Positions 9,241 to 18,675 of a stretch of DNA of 64,000 bases are shown here, piece by piece. The DNA is taken from positions 496,001-560,000 of the forward strand of contig NZ_JAUFQQ010000005.1 in NCBI RefSeq assembly GCF_030409845.1. Reading direction: 5' to 3'. Position 1 is the first letter of the stretch. The number at the start of each line of letters is the position of its first letter. A program made the translations under genes and the position numbers. This DNA is from Flavobacterium branchiarum. Lineage in GTDB: Bacteria; Bacteroidota; Bacteroidia; Flavobacteriales; Flavobacteriaceae. The notes below the pieces were generated by a model, which searched no databases, was not told where the DNA came from, and worked only from the letters and a program-made list of their open reading frames with translations.

Positions 9241-9420
9241 GTTTCCTAAAGTATTGTTTTAAAGTTTCATTTTAAGAAGCTATTCCAGCTGATCACTATA
9301 TCTTTCCTAGATCCTTCCTTTGTCAGGATGTCAAGTAAAGGATGCCGTTTCTCCCGATAGCTATCGGAACTGGGCTAGGGCAATTAATTTCAGTAGCATT
9401 TATAAAATAATCCAAAACCA
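9241..9420. repeat. Intergenic repeat fragments between convergent genes
   Basis: Two recognisable pieces. ATCCT-TCCTTTGTC-AGGAT (9311-9329) forms a 5-bp stem with a 9-base loop and matches a repeat family also present at 1953, 2190, 2319, 26526 and 26588. CCGATAGCTATCGG (9354-9367) is a perfect 14-base palindrome, of which the inner 12 bases recur inside the element at 44028. No gene is seen here. Confidence 0.65.
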
Positions 9421-9456
9421 AAAGAGCTGTTCAAGATATCTGAAACAGCTCTTTTA
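9421..9456 (-). terminator. Terminator of the GNAT gene (may act both ways)
   Basis: AAAAGAGCTGTT (9421-9432) pairs perfectly with AACAGCTCTTTT (9445-9456) across an 11-base loop. It lies 38 bases beyond the stop codon of the minus-strand gene. Confidence 0.75.
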
Positions 9457-9493
9457 ATTCACAATTTATCTTCCTTCTTTCGCAATAGGATTA

Positions 9494-9943
9494 TTAAGCT
9501 TTCTTCCACCAGTTGTAATAGTTATGATCATTGTCTAATTCGAAACCACATTTAGGATACAGAATATTTCCAATTTCATTCGTCTTTTCAGTTTCCAATA
9601 ATAAACCACAAGCGTCGGTTTCATCGCAAAACAACTTGCATCTATCAATTAAATCTACAGACAAACCTCGCCCTCTAAAATCAGGATCAACAAACAAATC
9701 ACTTAGCAACCATTGTTTCTGTAATGCCTTATAATGATACAATGGATATAATTGTGCAAATCCAACAAATTTCCCATCAGCTTTAACCAAGAATGTAGTT
9801 GTTTCTTTATTCGTAATTCGCTCTTTAAGAAAAGCTTTCCCTATTTCAACATTAGATGGTTGTCTATAAAAAATTCGGTAACTGTTAAACAACGCTGCAA
9901 ATTCATCCAAATGATCCAAAGTAGCAATTTCAATGTGTTTCAT
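9494..9943 (-). CDS. GNAT-family N-acetyltransferase
   Basis: 149 residues, the usual length for a single GNAT domain. The acetyl-CoA-binding motif A is visible as 'LFVDPDFRGRGLSVDLIDRC' (R/Q-x2-G-x-G/A pattern: R-G-R-G-L). The C-terminal 'NILYPKCGFELDNDHNYYNWWKKA' is typical of small-molecule acetyltransferases ('YxxxGF' followed by aromatic residues). The acceptor is unknown. It is divergent from a MocR-type regulator; genes divergent from MocR regulators are frequently their targets, so control by that regulator is plausible. Confidence 0.85.
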   Translation of the reverse strand: MKHIEIATLDHLDEFAALFNSYRIFYRQPSNVEIGKAFLKERITNKETTTFLVKADGKFVGFAQLYPLYHYKALQKQWLLSDLFVDPDFRGRGLSVDLIDRCKLFCDETDACGLLLETEKTNEIGNILYPKCGFELDNDHNYYNWWKKA

Positions 9944-10106
9944 AATAAAATAATTTAAAGTAATGATTTATAAAGGAGCAAATGTCACGCATTACAGGAG
10001 TGTTTGATTAATCCAGTTTCAACAAACAAATGGGTCCAGATGAAGTAAGTCATTATAAAAGGCTTAATTTTGAACTCAATGTATATTTCAATAAAATAAA
10101 GAGCTG

Positions 10107-11573
10107 ATGTTAAGACCTTGGAAGACCATTTTTAATATTTCGTTTCATTCCGATCAAACTTTGGTAGAACAAATAACCGAAGTGATCCGAAAAGAAATCA
10201 GTTACGGAAGACTCGAAAGAGGAACGCCTTTGCCTGGTACCAGAATCCTAGCCGAAGACATTGGAGTAAACCGAAAAACCGTTGTTTTTGCCTACGAAGC
10301 CTTAATCGAAGAAGGATGGCTAGAAAGCAAATACAAATCAGGAACATACATATCTGCCCATTTACCACAAATACAAAAACAGCAACCTACAATTCCAAAA
10401 AAGGAAGCTACTTTCGAACACATTCAGCACCAACCATTTTACCTTACTGACCGTGCACTAGAAGGAAGTCGCATTGTTTTTAATGAAGGCGCTCCCGATA
10501 CCCGACTTGTTCCGCTTAAAGAATTATCTAGAGCATACAAACGCATCTTTCAACGCAAAGGAAAATGGGGTTTACTTGGTTATAGTAGCGAAAAAGGAGA
10601 TTATAAACTACGTGAAATGCTCTCCATAATGCTTTCTAGAGACAGAGGTCTTCATACAAATCCAGAAACTATATGTGTAACCCGAGGAAGCCAAATGGCA
10701 CTATATCTGGTTGCAAAAGTGCTTATCACAACTGGTGATACTGTCGTAGTCGAGAATCCCTCCTATTATGCCGTGCAAAAGATATTTCGCGAAACAGGCG
10801 CTATTTTAAAAACGGTCGAAATAGACAAAGACGGAATCAACGTTGATGAACTTGAAGACTTATGTCGTAAAACAAAAATCAAAGCCGTATATGTTACGCC
10901 ACATCACCAATTCCCTACTACGATTACGATGAAAGCGGGACGACGAATCAAATTACTTGAACTATCCTTAAAATATAATTTCGCCATAATCGAAGATGAT
11001 TATGACCATGAATACCATTTTGGAGCAGGAAATAAATTGGCTTTGGCCAGTAATGAAAAATCAGACAATGTAATCTACATTAGCTCCTTAAGCAAACTCA
11101 TTGCTCCAGCAATACGTGTCGGTTACGTTACAGGCCCCATAGCTTTCATGCAATCACTTGTAAACCTACGCATTCAAATTGACCGTCAAGGCGATACTAT
11201 TCTCGAACATGCCATTGCCGAATTAATGGAAGATGGAACCTTAAAAAGACATGCACGCAGAGTTGTTGCTATTTACAAAGAAAGACGTGATTTAATGGAA
11301 GCCTGTTTAGATGAAAATTTTGGAAATGCTATTAGTTTTCAGAAACCTACAGGAGGACTCGCTTTTTGGATAAAATTTAATGAACCAATAGACCTAACGC
11401 ACTATATAACGCAGCTAGAAAAGAAAGGAATTCAGATTGTTCCTCCAGGAAGTTTTTATTTAGATAATCAACCTAAAAATTCCTTAAGACTTGGTTATGG
11501 ATCCCTAAATAAAGAAGAACTTACAGAAGGATTAAAAATTATGGGAACTGTTTATAAGGAATTAAAACTCTAA
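10107..11573 (+). CDS. MocR-family regulator: GntR HTH fused to PLP aminotransferase-like domain
   Basis: 488 residues, normal for MocR. Residues 16-84 are a GntR winged helix ('LVEQITEVIRKEISYGRLERG', 'LPGTRILAEDIGVNRKTVVFAYEALIEEGWLES'). From about 120 to the end runs a fold-type I aminotransferase domain, with the PLP-phosphate region 'VTRGSQMALYLVAK', the Asp of 'IIEDDYDHEYHF' (298-304) and the Schiff-base Lys330 in 'SSLSKLIAP'. Such proteins bind PLP and usually control one adjacent gene or operon. The 163-base gap to the divergent GNAT gene has TCCAG at 10012 and again at 10035, about two helical turns apart, a possible but weak operator. Confidence 0.88.
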   Translation: MLRPWKTIFNISFHSDQTLVEQITEVIRKEISYGRLERGTPLPGTRILAEDIGVNRKTVVFAYEALIEEGWLESKYKSGTYISAHLPQIQKQQPTIPKKEATFEHIQHQPFYLTDRALEGSRIVFNEGAPDTRLVPLKELSRAYKRIFQRKGKWGLLGYSSEKGDYKLREMLSIMLSRDRGLHTNPETICVTRGSQMALYLVAKVLITTGDTVVVENPSYYAVQKIFRETGAILKTVEIDKDGINVDELEDLCRKTKIKAVYVTPHHQFPTTITMKAGRRIKLLELSLKYNFAIIEDDYDHEYHFGAGNKLALASNEKSDNVIYISSLSKLIAPAIRVGYVTGPIAFMQSLVNLRIQIDRQGDTILEHAIAELMEDGTLKRHARRVVAIYKERRDLMEACLDENFGNAISFQKPTGGLAFWIKFNEPIDLTHYITQLEKKGIQIVPPGSFYLDNQPKNSLRLGYGSLNKEELTEGLKIMGTVYKELKL

Positions 11574-12123
11574 CTATTTTCAATTACAGTTCCCTCCATC
11601 ATCTCCTATTCGATCGCAATAATGGATTTTAAATCCTTTATCAAAATAATTGCTATTTCTTAAATAACTTATCATTTAGTTCAGTTATACTTAGGTAAAT
11701 AGCTTTTTATTTAAAATTTTAACAATCTTAAACTTTCATCGAATATATTAAATTATGTACATTTGCAATACAAAACCTACACTGTTATTTGTTTCCTAAA
11801 AAAAAACAAGTACTAAATCATTAAAAAACAAACAAATAGACCAATTACTATATGTTCCTTACAATTCATAAGTTAAACCTCAATCCCTTTTTTACAATTC
11901 GTAATAAAAAACTACATAAAAACGCTGCATTTATCTGATAGGCCAGCATATACTGAATAAAAAAATCAACTTCGATAATTCAAAATTTCAGTTAGGGAAT
12001 ATAACACAACATTAAATTGAAAATGTTAAAAGCTGAAGCAAAACATAGTGCTTTTCCTCAATTTATTTAAACATAAAAATTTAAAAAGTATAGTTATTCC
12101 TATCTGCTTTTACCCCATAAAAC
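11574..12123. other. Gene-free AT-rich intergenic region
   Basis: No open frame, terminator-strength hairpin or repeat was recognised. TACATTTG at 11758-11765 fits the -7 consensus TAnnTTTG but has no TTG at the proper distance and lies 358 bases before the next ATG. Confidence 0.5.
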
Positions 12124-12477
12124 ATGACCGAATCAAACAAAACATACACCATTGACCTTCGTTTTCAAGAAATAAAACTTCCTCCTTTTCAAGATATACT
12201 TGTAGTTGCAAAAAATGCTGTTCTAGGTAAAATTGGACTCTCAAAATCATTCGAATTATTAGTTCCAAATAGCTTTGAAACTATTAATGTTGACGATAAA
12301 AATATTGAAACTGTTTTTGTCAACAAAAATATACTTACTCTAATTGATAAGGAAAAACTAATACCCATTTTAGAGAAAAATGTATTCCCATTTGTATCAG
12401 AAGGGAAACTTATAAGTGTCGATTTAAAAATAGATCTTTCTGTAAAAAATATAGTCCTAAAGGATTTTAATCTATGA
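12124..12477 (+). CDS. Small protein of unknown function coupled to a histidine kinase
   Basis: 117 residues, no signal peptide, no membrane segment, and no family I recognise. It is acidic to neutral with alternating hydrophobic residues, ending '...KLISVDLKIDLSVKNIVLKDFNL', which suggests beta structure. Its stop codon overlaps the next start as ATGA, so it is translationally coupled to the CBS-histidine kinase. A partner or sensor-modulating role is inferred from this coupling only. Confidence 0.55.
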   Translation: MTESNKTYTIDLRFQEIKLPPFQDILVVAKNAVLGKIGLSKSFELLVPNSFETINVDDKNIETVFVNKNILTLIDKEKLIPILEKNVFPFVSEGKLISVDLKIDLSVKNIVLKDFNL

Positions 12478-13481
12478 GCATAACATCATTTGTAAATTAC
12501 GATTATGCTACTCTAGATGCCTATGCAGGTGTCGTAAGTGCAAGACGAAGCGAATCTATAGAAAAAGGCATTATTGTAATGGAAGAAAATGAAGCCATCG
12601 GTATTCTTACCTCTTCTGATCTAGCAAAAAAACAGCATTTAATTATTATAGATTGCCTCACCAAGAAACCTGTTGTTTACAAAACCGATGAAATTACCGA
12701 TGTGCTTAAAATCATGGACAGCAGCGGTCAAAATGTTTTAATGGTATACGATAACGAAACCTTTATGGGGACAATTTCGAAAAATGACATCATCAATCAT
12801 TTAAACTCCAGCCTTAACATTCAAAAACAAACCATGCAATGGGCTGCTCATGATCTAAAAAATCCTATTGCCTCTATCAGGATGATAAGCGACATTCTTC
12901 GAATCAACCTCAAACATATCGAAGACAAAAAGTTAATTGATTATTTAAACCAAAGTTGTGACTTTGCCTTTAAAATTATCGAAGATGTGCTAATCACTGA
13001 GGAAGTCACAGAGGAAGCTGTTTCTTATACACTAGAAAATTTTGATTTCCTAATTGAAGAGTCCATTACTTATTTTTCTAGAGAGCTTGAACAAAAACAA
13101 ATTACTTTAATAAAAGATCTTAATTTCGGTGAAACTATTAAAATTGATCGCTCTAAATTTGAAAGGGTGATTCATAACTTATTATCTAATAGTCTTAAAT
13201 TTACTCATGAAAATGGAACTATTGAAATTGCTACTGCTACAGAAAACAACAAACTAAAACTAGTTGTTAAAGACAACGGAATTGGCGTCCCTAAAAATTT
13301 ACAAGAACACATATTCGACAAATTTACTCAAGCCAAACGAACTGGAATTGCTGGCGAGCACACCACAGGGCTAGGTATGTATCTTACCAAACAAATTGTT
13401 GAAATGCATAATGGTTCTATAAAAATAGAAAGCGACGGAAAATCTGGTACCGCCTTCTCTATTTTCTTGAATTTAATTTAA
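12474..13481 (+). CDS. Soluble sensor histidine kinase with N-terminal CBS-domain pair
   Basis: 335 residues, no membrane segment, hence cytoplasmic. Residues about 5-112 form a CBS pair ('GIIVMEENEAIGILTSSDLAKK', 'VLMVYDNETFMGTISKNDIINHL'), which usually binds adenine nucleotides. HisKA follows with phospho-acceptor His126 in 'AAHDLKNPIAS'. The HATPase domain has the N box 'IHNLLSNSLKFT' (Asn235, Asn239), the G1 box 'DNGIG' (267-271), an F box 'FDKFTQ' and the G2 box 'GLGMYL' (299-304), so it should be active. No response regulator is adjacent; it is an orphan kinase. Sensing of cellular energy state through the CBS pair is an inference. Confidence 0.85.
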   Translation: MSITSFVNYDYATLDAYAGVVSARRSESIEKGIIVMEENEAIGILTSSDLAKKQHLIIIDCLTKKPVVYKTDEITDVLKIMDSSGQNVLMVYDNETFMGTISKNDIINHLNSSLNIQKQTMQWAAHDLKNPIASIRMISDILRINLKHIEDKKLIDYLNQSCDFAFKIIEDVLITEEVTEEAVSYTLENFDFLIEESITYFSRELEQKQITLIKDLNFGETIKIDRSKFERVIHNLLSNSLKFTHENGTIEIATATENNKLKLVVKDNGIGVPKNLQEHIFDKFTQAKRTGIAGEHTTGLGMYLTKQIVEMHNGSIKIESDGKSGTAFSIFLNLI

Positions 13482-14140
13482 TTTTTTTTTTTGGGAGGGG
13501 TGTGTTTTTAGGCTGGGGCATAATAGCATTCAAAAACTCCCTCATTACAATCTGATTCACAAGGGCAAGCAATTAGTAAAGTCGGGTAAAAAACAGTATT
13601 CAAGACTTGAAAAAATACTGATGAAATATTTTGTTTTATGCTTTAGGGGATGATAAAGAAGCTTTTTGCAAGGAAAACTTAATACAATTCAAAAAAGAGA
13701 TTTGATGTAATTATGCTAATTATATCTCAGCTATTGTATTAAATAATATATCGAATCTTATAAATTAAAAAGAATGTCTCCTAAAAAATATTAAGAAAAA
13801 ACGTAAACTGATGGTATGTATATACCGTTTTAAGAAAGAGTAAACAAATACAACTTTATGGAATTACTTATGTTAGTTATATATCTAAACTAATTTTTAA
13901 CAAAATTAGTTAGTAAAAAAAAAATAGCACAAAAGAATTTTTAAAAAGCTGTACGATGAATATTCATCAATTTAAAAAAAACAACAAAACATTGTTTCGA
14001 ATGTTGATTAAAACTTTTTAATCTTGGAATTAAAAGAGTCCCTGAAAGAAAATCTGACTGAGATTTTGTCCATAGTGGAAAATAAATGAGTATAATTCAA
14101 AAAGTTTTAACAAAAAAGGAAACTCTACAAACGAATTTAA
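13482..14140. other. Gene-free AT-rich region at the left edge of the defence island
   Basis: Apart from a poly-T tract followed by a short G-rich stretch just after the kinase gene (13482-13520), I see no gene, repeat or att-like duplication. It may mark the left boundary of an inserted restriction-modification island. Confidence 0.4.
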
Positions 14141-14174
14141 AAACTTAAAGATGCGCAAACACACCTTTAAGTTT
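14141..14174 (-). terminator. Probable terminator of the hsd operon
   Basis: AAACTTAAAG (14141-14150) pairs perfectly with CTTTAAGTTT (14165-14174). On the minus strand the stem is followed by TTAAATT. It lies about 60 bases beyond the hsdR stop codon. Confidence 0.5.
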
Positions 14175-14236
14175 ATTTTCTGTTTTTTTACATATTCATC
14201 TAAATAAGAAAATACAAAAAGTATAATTCACTATTG

Positions 14237-17200
14237 TCAAATTTGCCCACCAACACCCTTAAATTTTTCTACAAAAGCACTGATTCTCTGGAATACGCTT
14301 TGCTTTTTAGTCAAATACTGAGGATTTAAAGGACTCATTTTAGGTAAAATAGTATTTAGTTCTGTACCGTTTTCATTCGCAAATTCACGCTTTAAAGATG
14401 CTGCAATATATCGTTTTGCTTCTTCCTCATTTAAGTTTTCATCCATAATTAACTCTGAAGCCTCTTTTTTCTGTTTTTCCTGAGCATATTCGAAGAATAA
14501 ATCTATAACATTCGCTTTATCTTGAATGCTACCAAGGTCTGTTTCATTTATAAAATCTACAACTAGGTTTTCTTTTGCTCTGTTGCCGATACTTGCACGA
14601 ATTACCCTGCGAATTTCTTCTATTAAGGTAGCTTTGTCTTTATTTTTTTTATTATGTTCAAAAATCAATTCAAGAATATAATCAAGGTTAATTTCTTGTG
14701 ACTTTAGTAGGTCAATTTCAAAAACTACATCGTCCCAGTCGATTGTGGATTCTTCTGATTCTTTGCCAGTTTTTTCTCGCCTTAACCAATCACGTATATC
14801 ATTATAAGTTGAGCGATAATCTTGGATCATTCGTTCCGGCAACAAGCTTATCTCTTGCATTATTGCTATATCTTCGTCTGTAACAAAGTAGGTTTCTTTA
14901 AATATTTCAAGAGCTTCAGCATCATTTACATCTATTGCTTGAAGTGCTTTAAGATTCGTGAATTCATCATAATTCTGAAGGATGTTTTCCACTCGCAAGT
15001 ACTCCCCGAATAATTTTGTGAACTCTTTTTTATCTTTTTCTGTTACAATTTCATCAGGTTTCGGGAACTTATTATTTAAGTCTTTTACAACATCCTTAAA
15101 ACCTCTACGTGCTTCCCCATTGGTAATATCCGTAAAGCCCTCTAAATATTCTTTGTAACTCTTTTCGAGCACTACATTTTTAGTATTTATGTCTCCAAAT
15201 AAAGTTATTGCATCAACAGTAGCTGTTTCTAAATCTCTGAAAGTAATAATATTTCCAAAAGTTTTTGTGGCATCATAAATACGGTTGGTACGCGAAAATG
15301 CTTGCATCAACCCATGATAGCGTAAATTTTTATCTACGAACAGCGTATTAAGCGTAGGTGCATCAAACCCTGTTAAGAACATCCCTACTACAATAACTAG
15401 GTCAACTTCTTTACTCTTTACACGTTTAGCAAGGTCGCGATAATAGTTTTGGAACTCTTTACTCTCCACGCCATAACTGGTTTTGAACATGGCGTTATAA
15501 TCACTGATAGCTTCCGTTAAAAATTCTTTTGCACTACTATCCATGGCTGATGGTTCAAAATTTTCGTCAGGTATTTCACCAATGGCACTTTGTTCTTCGT
15601 TGGCTGCAAACGAAAATATCGTTGCAATTCTCAAAGGCTTTTCGCTTTCTTTTTGAAGACGATTTAATTCCTTATAGTAACATTTAGCACCATCAACACT
15701 ACTTACCGCAAACATGGCATTAAAACCTTTGTTGCCTCCTTGATTTCTATGTGTCTTTATTCTAAAATTATTCAGAATATATTGAGAAATTTCTTTGATA
15801 CGACCAGGATGCAAAAATGCTTTTTTGTTTTCAGCAACACTTAGTTTTTTCTCGTCTTTTTCTGTTTCAATACCCTTAAACTTAGGACGAACATTATTGT
15901 AATCTACTTTAAATTTTAATACTTTTTCATCCCTAATTGCATCAGTAATTACATAAGAGTGTAATTCACGACCAAATACACTGGCAGTCGTTTCAGCGCC
16001 TAGGGCATTTTTAACAAAAATAGGCGTGCCTGTAAAACCAAATTGATAGAATTTTTTAAACTTTTTATTAAGGTTCTTTTGTGCTTCTCCAAACTGAGAG
16101 CGATGTGCTTCATCAAAAATAAAAATCACTTGTTTTTGATAAATAGCTAAATCATTCTCGGTTTTCATCAGATTGTTCAGTTTCTGAATAGTCGTAACGA
16201 TAATCTTATTGTCATCTTTCTCAATATTCCGCTTTAAACCTGCGGTACTATCGGAACCATTGACACTATCAGGAGAAAAGCGTTGGTATTCTTTCATGGT
16301 TTGAAAGTCCAAATCTTTACGGTCAACCACAAAGAAAACTTTGTCAATGAAATCCAATTCTGTAGCTAAACGAGCCGCTTTAAAACTGGTCAATGTTTTC
16401 CCCGAGCCTGTAGTGTGCCAAATGTAACCACCACTTTCTACTTTAGACCAATTTTTAGCTTGATATGAACTTGAAATTTTCCATAACATTCTTTCTGTTG
16501 CTGCAATTTGATAAGGTCTCATTATAAGCAATGTATCACTTGTATCAAAAACCGAATACGTGAGCAACACATGTAACAAAGTGTCTCTTTGAAAAAAGGT
16601 AGTTGTAAAATCTTTAAGGTCTTTAATTAATGTATTATCTGCTTTTGCCCAGTTCATGGTAAAGTCAAAGCTGTTTTTGTTTCGCTCAACGGTGTTTGCA
16701 AAATAGCGGCTGTCCGTTCCGTTGGAAATTACAAAAATCTGTAAGTATTTGAAAAGAGAATTTGTACTGTTAAGACTCTCTTTTGTATAGCGATGCACTT
16801 GGTTGAACGCCTCACGAATAGCTACACCACGTTTTTTTAGTTCTACTTGAACCAAAGGCAAGCCGTTAACTAAAATTGTAACATCATAACGATTAGCATG
16901 CGTTCCTTTTTGTTCAAATTGTTTAATTACCTGTACTTTATTACGCGCAATATTGTTTTTATCTACTAAATAAATGTTTTGGATATGACCATCATCAAAA
17001 ACAAAATCATAGATGTAATTTTCATGAATTTTTCTTGTTTTTTCAACAAGATTATCACTCGGTTTATCTAAATACTCTTCCACAAAACGAGCCCATTCGC
17101 TATCTGAAAACACCATGTTATTAAGAGCTTGCAATTGTACTCTCACATTAGCTAACATGGCTTCAATAGAAGTTAGATTAGGATTTTCGTACCCTTGATT

Positions 17201-17341
17201 GATTAAGTCTTGGATAAATTCTTTTTCAAGAGCGGCTTCCGTTTGATAAACTGCAGGTGGCTCATTAACTTCTGAATATTTGGTGTATTTGTCTAAAACA
17301 ATGAAATTGTTTGATTCTGCGATGGTCTTATACTGTGTCAT
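14237..17341 (-). CDS. hsdR: Type I restriction enzyme, R (motor/nuclease) subunit
   Basis: 1034 residues, normal for HsdR. The N-terminal PD-(D/E)xK nuclease site is seen as Asp153 in '[10 protein letters not shown]' and 'VELKK' with Glu167 and Lys169. The superfamily 2 helicase motor has Walker A 'TTGSGKT' (310-316), a DEAH box in '[13 protein letters not shown]', 'FTGTP' (motif III region) and the later '[21 protein letters not shown]' and 'QAFSRTNRI' motifs. It translocates DNA and cuts unmethylated DNA in complex with HsdM and HsdS. Its start overlaps the end of the PrrC-like gene by 14 bases, so it is the last gene of a tight four-gene operon. Confidence 0.95.
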   Translation of the reverse strand: MTQYKTIAESNNFIVLDKYTKYSEVNEPPAVYQTEAALEKEFIQDLINQGYENPNLTSIEAMLANVRVQLQALNNMVFSDSEWARFVEEYLDKPSDNLVEKTRKIHENYIYDFVFDDGHIQNIYLVDKNNIARNKVQVIKQFEQKGTHANRYDVTILVNGLPLVQVELKKRGVAIREAFNQVHRYTKESLNSTNSLFKYLQIFVISNGTDSRYFANTVERNKNSFDFTMNWAKADNTLIKDLKDFTTTFFQRDTLLHVLLTYSVFDTSDTLLIMRPYQIAATERMLWKISSSYQAKNWSKVESGGYIWHTTGSGKTLTSFKAARLATELDFIDKVFFVVDRKDLDFQTMKEYQRFSPDSVNGSDSTAGLKRNIEKDDNKIIVTTIQKLNNLMKTENDLAIYQKQVIFIFDEAHRSQFGEAQKNLNKKFKKFYQFGFTGTPIFVKNALGAETTASVFGRELHSYVITDAIRDEKVLKFKVDYNNVRPKFKGIETEKDEKKLSVAENKKAFLHPGRIKEISQYILNNFRIKTHRNQGGNKGFNAMFAVSSVDGAKCYYKELNRLQKESEKPLRIATIFSFAANEEQSAIGEIPDENFEPSAMDSSAKEFLTEAISDYNAMFKTSYGVESKEFQNYYRDLAKRVKSKEVDLVIVVGMFLTGFDAPTLNTLFVDKNLRYHGLMQAFSRTNRIYDATKTFGNIITFRDLETATVDAITLFGDINTKNVVLEKSYKEYLEGFTDITNGEARRGFKDVVKDLNNKFPKPDEIVTEKDKKEFTKLFGEYLRVENILQNYDEFTNLKALQAIDVNDAEALEIFKETYFVTDEDIAIMQEISLLPERMIQDYRSTYNDIRDWLRREKTGKESEESTIDWDDVVFEIDLLKSQEINLDYILELIFEHNKKNKDKATLIEEIRRVIRASIGNRAKENLVVDFINETDLGSIQDKANVIDLFFEYAQEKQKKEASELIMDENLNEEEAKRYIAASLKREFANENGTELNTILPKMSPLNPQYLTKKQSVFQRISAFVEKFKGVGGQI

Positions 17342-18674
17342 CTTCTTCTATAACATTTGGGTTAATAGTTGACTTGAATCCATACCTTCTTTTTACTTCT
17401 TCAACCAAAAAGCTCAATACTCTCTTATCATTTTCTTCAATAATTGCTATTTCTTCTCCATGATGTTTAGAATGACTGGAGAGATTTATTATTCGTTTGT
17501 AATACGCTTCACGTGATTCTTCGGGCAAAAGATCTTCCCATTTATTGTGTCCCAAAAAGGTAGAAGTTTTTTCTAATATATTACGAAGAAAGTTAAAATG
17601 AAACTTTTTTATATCATTTGGTGATCCTATAGCTTTTTCTAATTCAGATAAAAGAAATAAATGATAGGAGAACGGTGAGTCGCTTGCTAACTCACCTATT
17701 GAAAAAGTACCATCGTCCAGTTTTTCTAAACGCCATTTTGTTGTGTTTTTTACTCTGTTAAATTCATTAAATAATACATTATAGAATAATGGATTATGAG
17801 TGGTGATAATGAATTTTAATTCCGATTTACTAGACTTAATTAACTCAGCTATATTTACAGCCAGCTCAATTAAGTGTGTATCATCGAGTGAACTTACAGG
17901 ATCATCAATAAATACATAATCCAAATTATTAAATAGCCCACCTAAGTTTTTGAGTTTTCCCCGTGCTGTGCTCAATTCAATATTAGCCACTTCCGTTTCA
18001 TTTCTCAATATGTCTGCTTTTTTAACATCCCCTTTGTTTCCGCTTTTTTTAGCTAAATTTTCCGCTTTTTTTGTGTCTTTGCTTTTTGATTCAGCTATTA
18101 CTACCAATGATTTTATTTCTTCTTGAGCCTCCCCTAATGGGATTAATGCCTCTATGGCTTCCTTTAGTAAACTATAAAACATACTCCAAATAAAACAGCT
18201 TTCTTCCCCTTTAGAAATTTTTACAGATTCTGAGGGCTCATCATTTCCACGTTCAAATGAAAAACGCACTTCAGAGTAAGCAGGAATCGTTACATCCCTA
18301 TTGTCTTGATTCTTAAAAGTGTATTCCTCATTAAAAGTAGGTGTTAATTTATCACTAGTATAACGCTTAAAATGAGCTGCTATATTTGGTTCTTGTCCTT
18401 GATCCTGAAGTATCCAATTGGTATATGTATTAGGCTGAATTTTCAATTTTAGTAAATCGTTATCCCAATAAAACAAATCTTCAGTAAATGCATTGTAGTA
18501 CATTATCTTGATTCCTGTTTCCTCTTCGTCAGTTTCTGGATTTTTTTGAGCGATCAATTCTTTGAACTCACGTGACAAACGTGTTTTACCAGTACCATTA
18601 AACGCATAAATCAACTGCACTTTTTTATTGGCAACTATAAGAGATTGTGCTATTTCAGTTAATGACTGTGCCAT
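17328..18674 (-). CDS. PrrC-like AAA ATPase, candidate anticodon nuclease of the type I R-M operon
   Basis: 448 residues; E. coli PrrC has 396. The ABC/AAA_13-type ATPase has Walker A 'AFNGTGKT' (24-31), a signature-like 'ISKGEE' (153-158), Walker B and D-loop '[12 protein letters not shown]' (254-265), and a switch His in 'TTHN' (291-294). A charged segment, about 185-240, interrupts the ATPase. The C-terminal part has '[18 protein letters not shown]' with Arg364 and Glu368, and 'NLSSHSKHH' with His401. The R-x3-E followed 33 residues later by His matches the published PrrC triad Arg320-Glu324-His356 (R-x3-E, then 32 residues). Gene order hsdM-hsdS-this-hsdR equals the prr locus, where PrrC cleaves tRNA-Lys when phage disarm the restriction enzyme. 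It could also be another AAA_13 ATPase without nuclease activity; the triad is my reading. Confidence 0.7.
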   Translation of the reverse strand: MAQSLTEIAQSLIVANKKVQLIYAFNGTGKTRLSREFKELIAQKNPETDEEETGIKIMYYNAFTEDLFYWDNDLLKLKIQPNTYTNWILQDQGQEPNIAAHFKRYTSDKLTPTFNEEYTFKNQDNRDVTIPAYSEVRFSFERGNDEPSESVKISKGEESCFIWSMFYSLLKEAIEALIPLGEAQEEIKSLVVIAESKSKDTKKAENLAKKSGNKGDVKKADILRNETEVANIELSTARGKLKNLGGLFNNLDYVFIDDPVSSLDDTHLIELAVNIAELIKSSKSELKFIITTHNPLFYNVLFNEFNRVKNTTKWRLEKLDDGTFSIGELASDSPFSYHLFLLSELEKAIGSPNDIKKFHFNFLRNILEKTSTFLGHNKWEDLLPEESREAYYKRIINLSSHSKHHGEEIAIIEENDKRVLSFLVEEVKRRYGFKSTINPNVIEEDDTV

Positions 18675-18675
18675 A

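Noticed and set aside
9354..9367. CCGATAGCTATCGG as a protein operator
   Set aside because: The inner palindrome recurs inside the interspersed element at 44028, so it is more likely a repeat fragment.
9531..9958. Two plus-strand frames opposite the GNAT gene
   Set aside because: Antisense to a gene with clear acetyltransferase motifs; no signals of their own.
10012..10039. TCCAG direct repeat as MocR operator
   Set aside because: Only five bases match, too short to claim; mentioned with the regulator gene as a weak hint.
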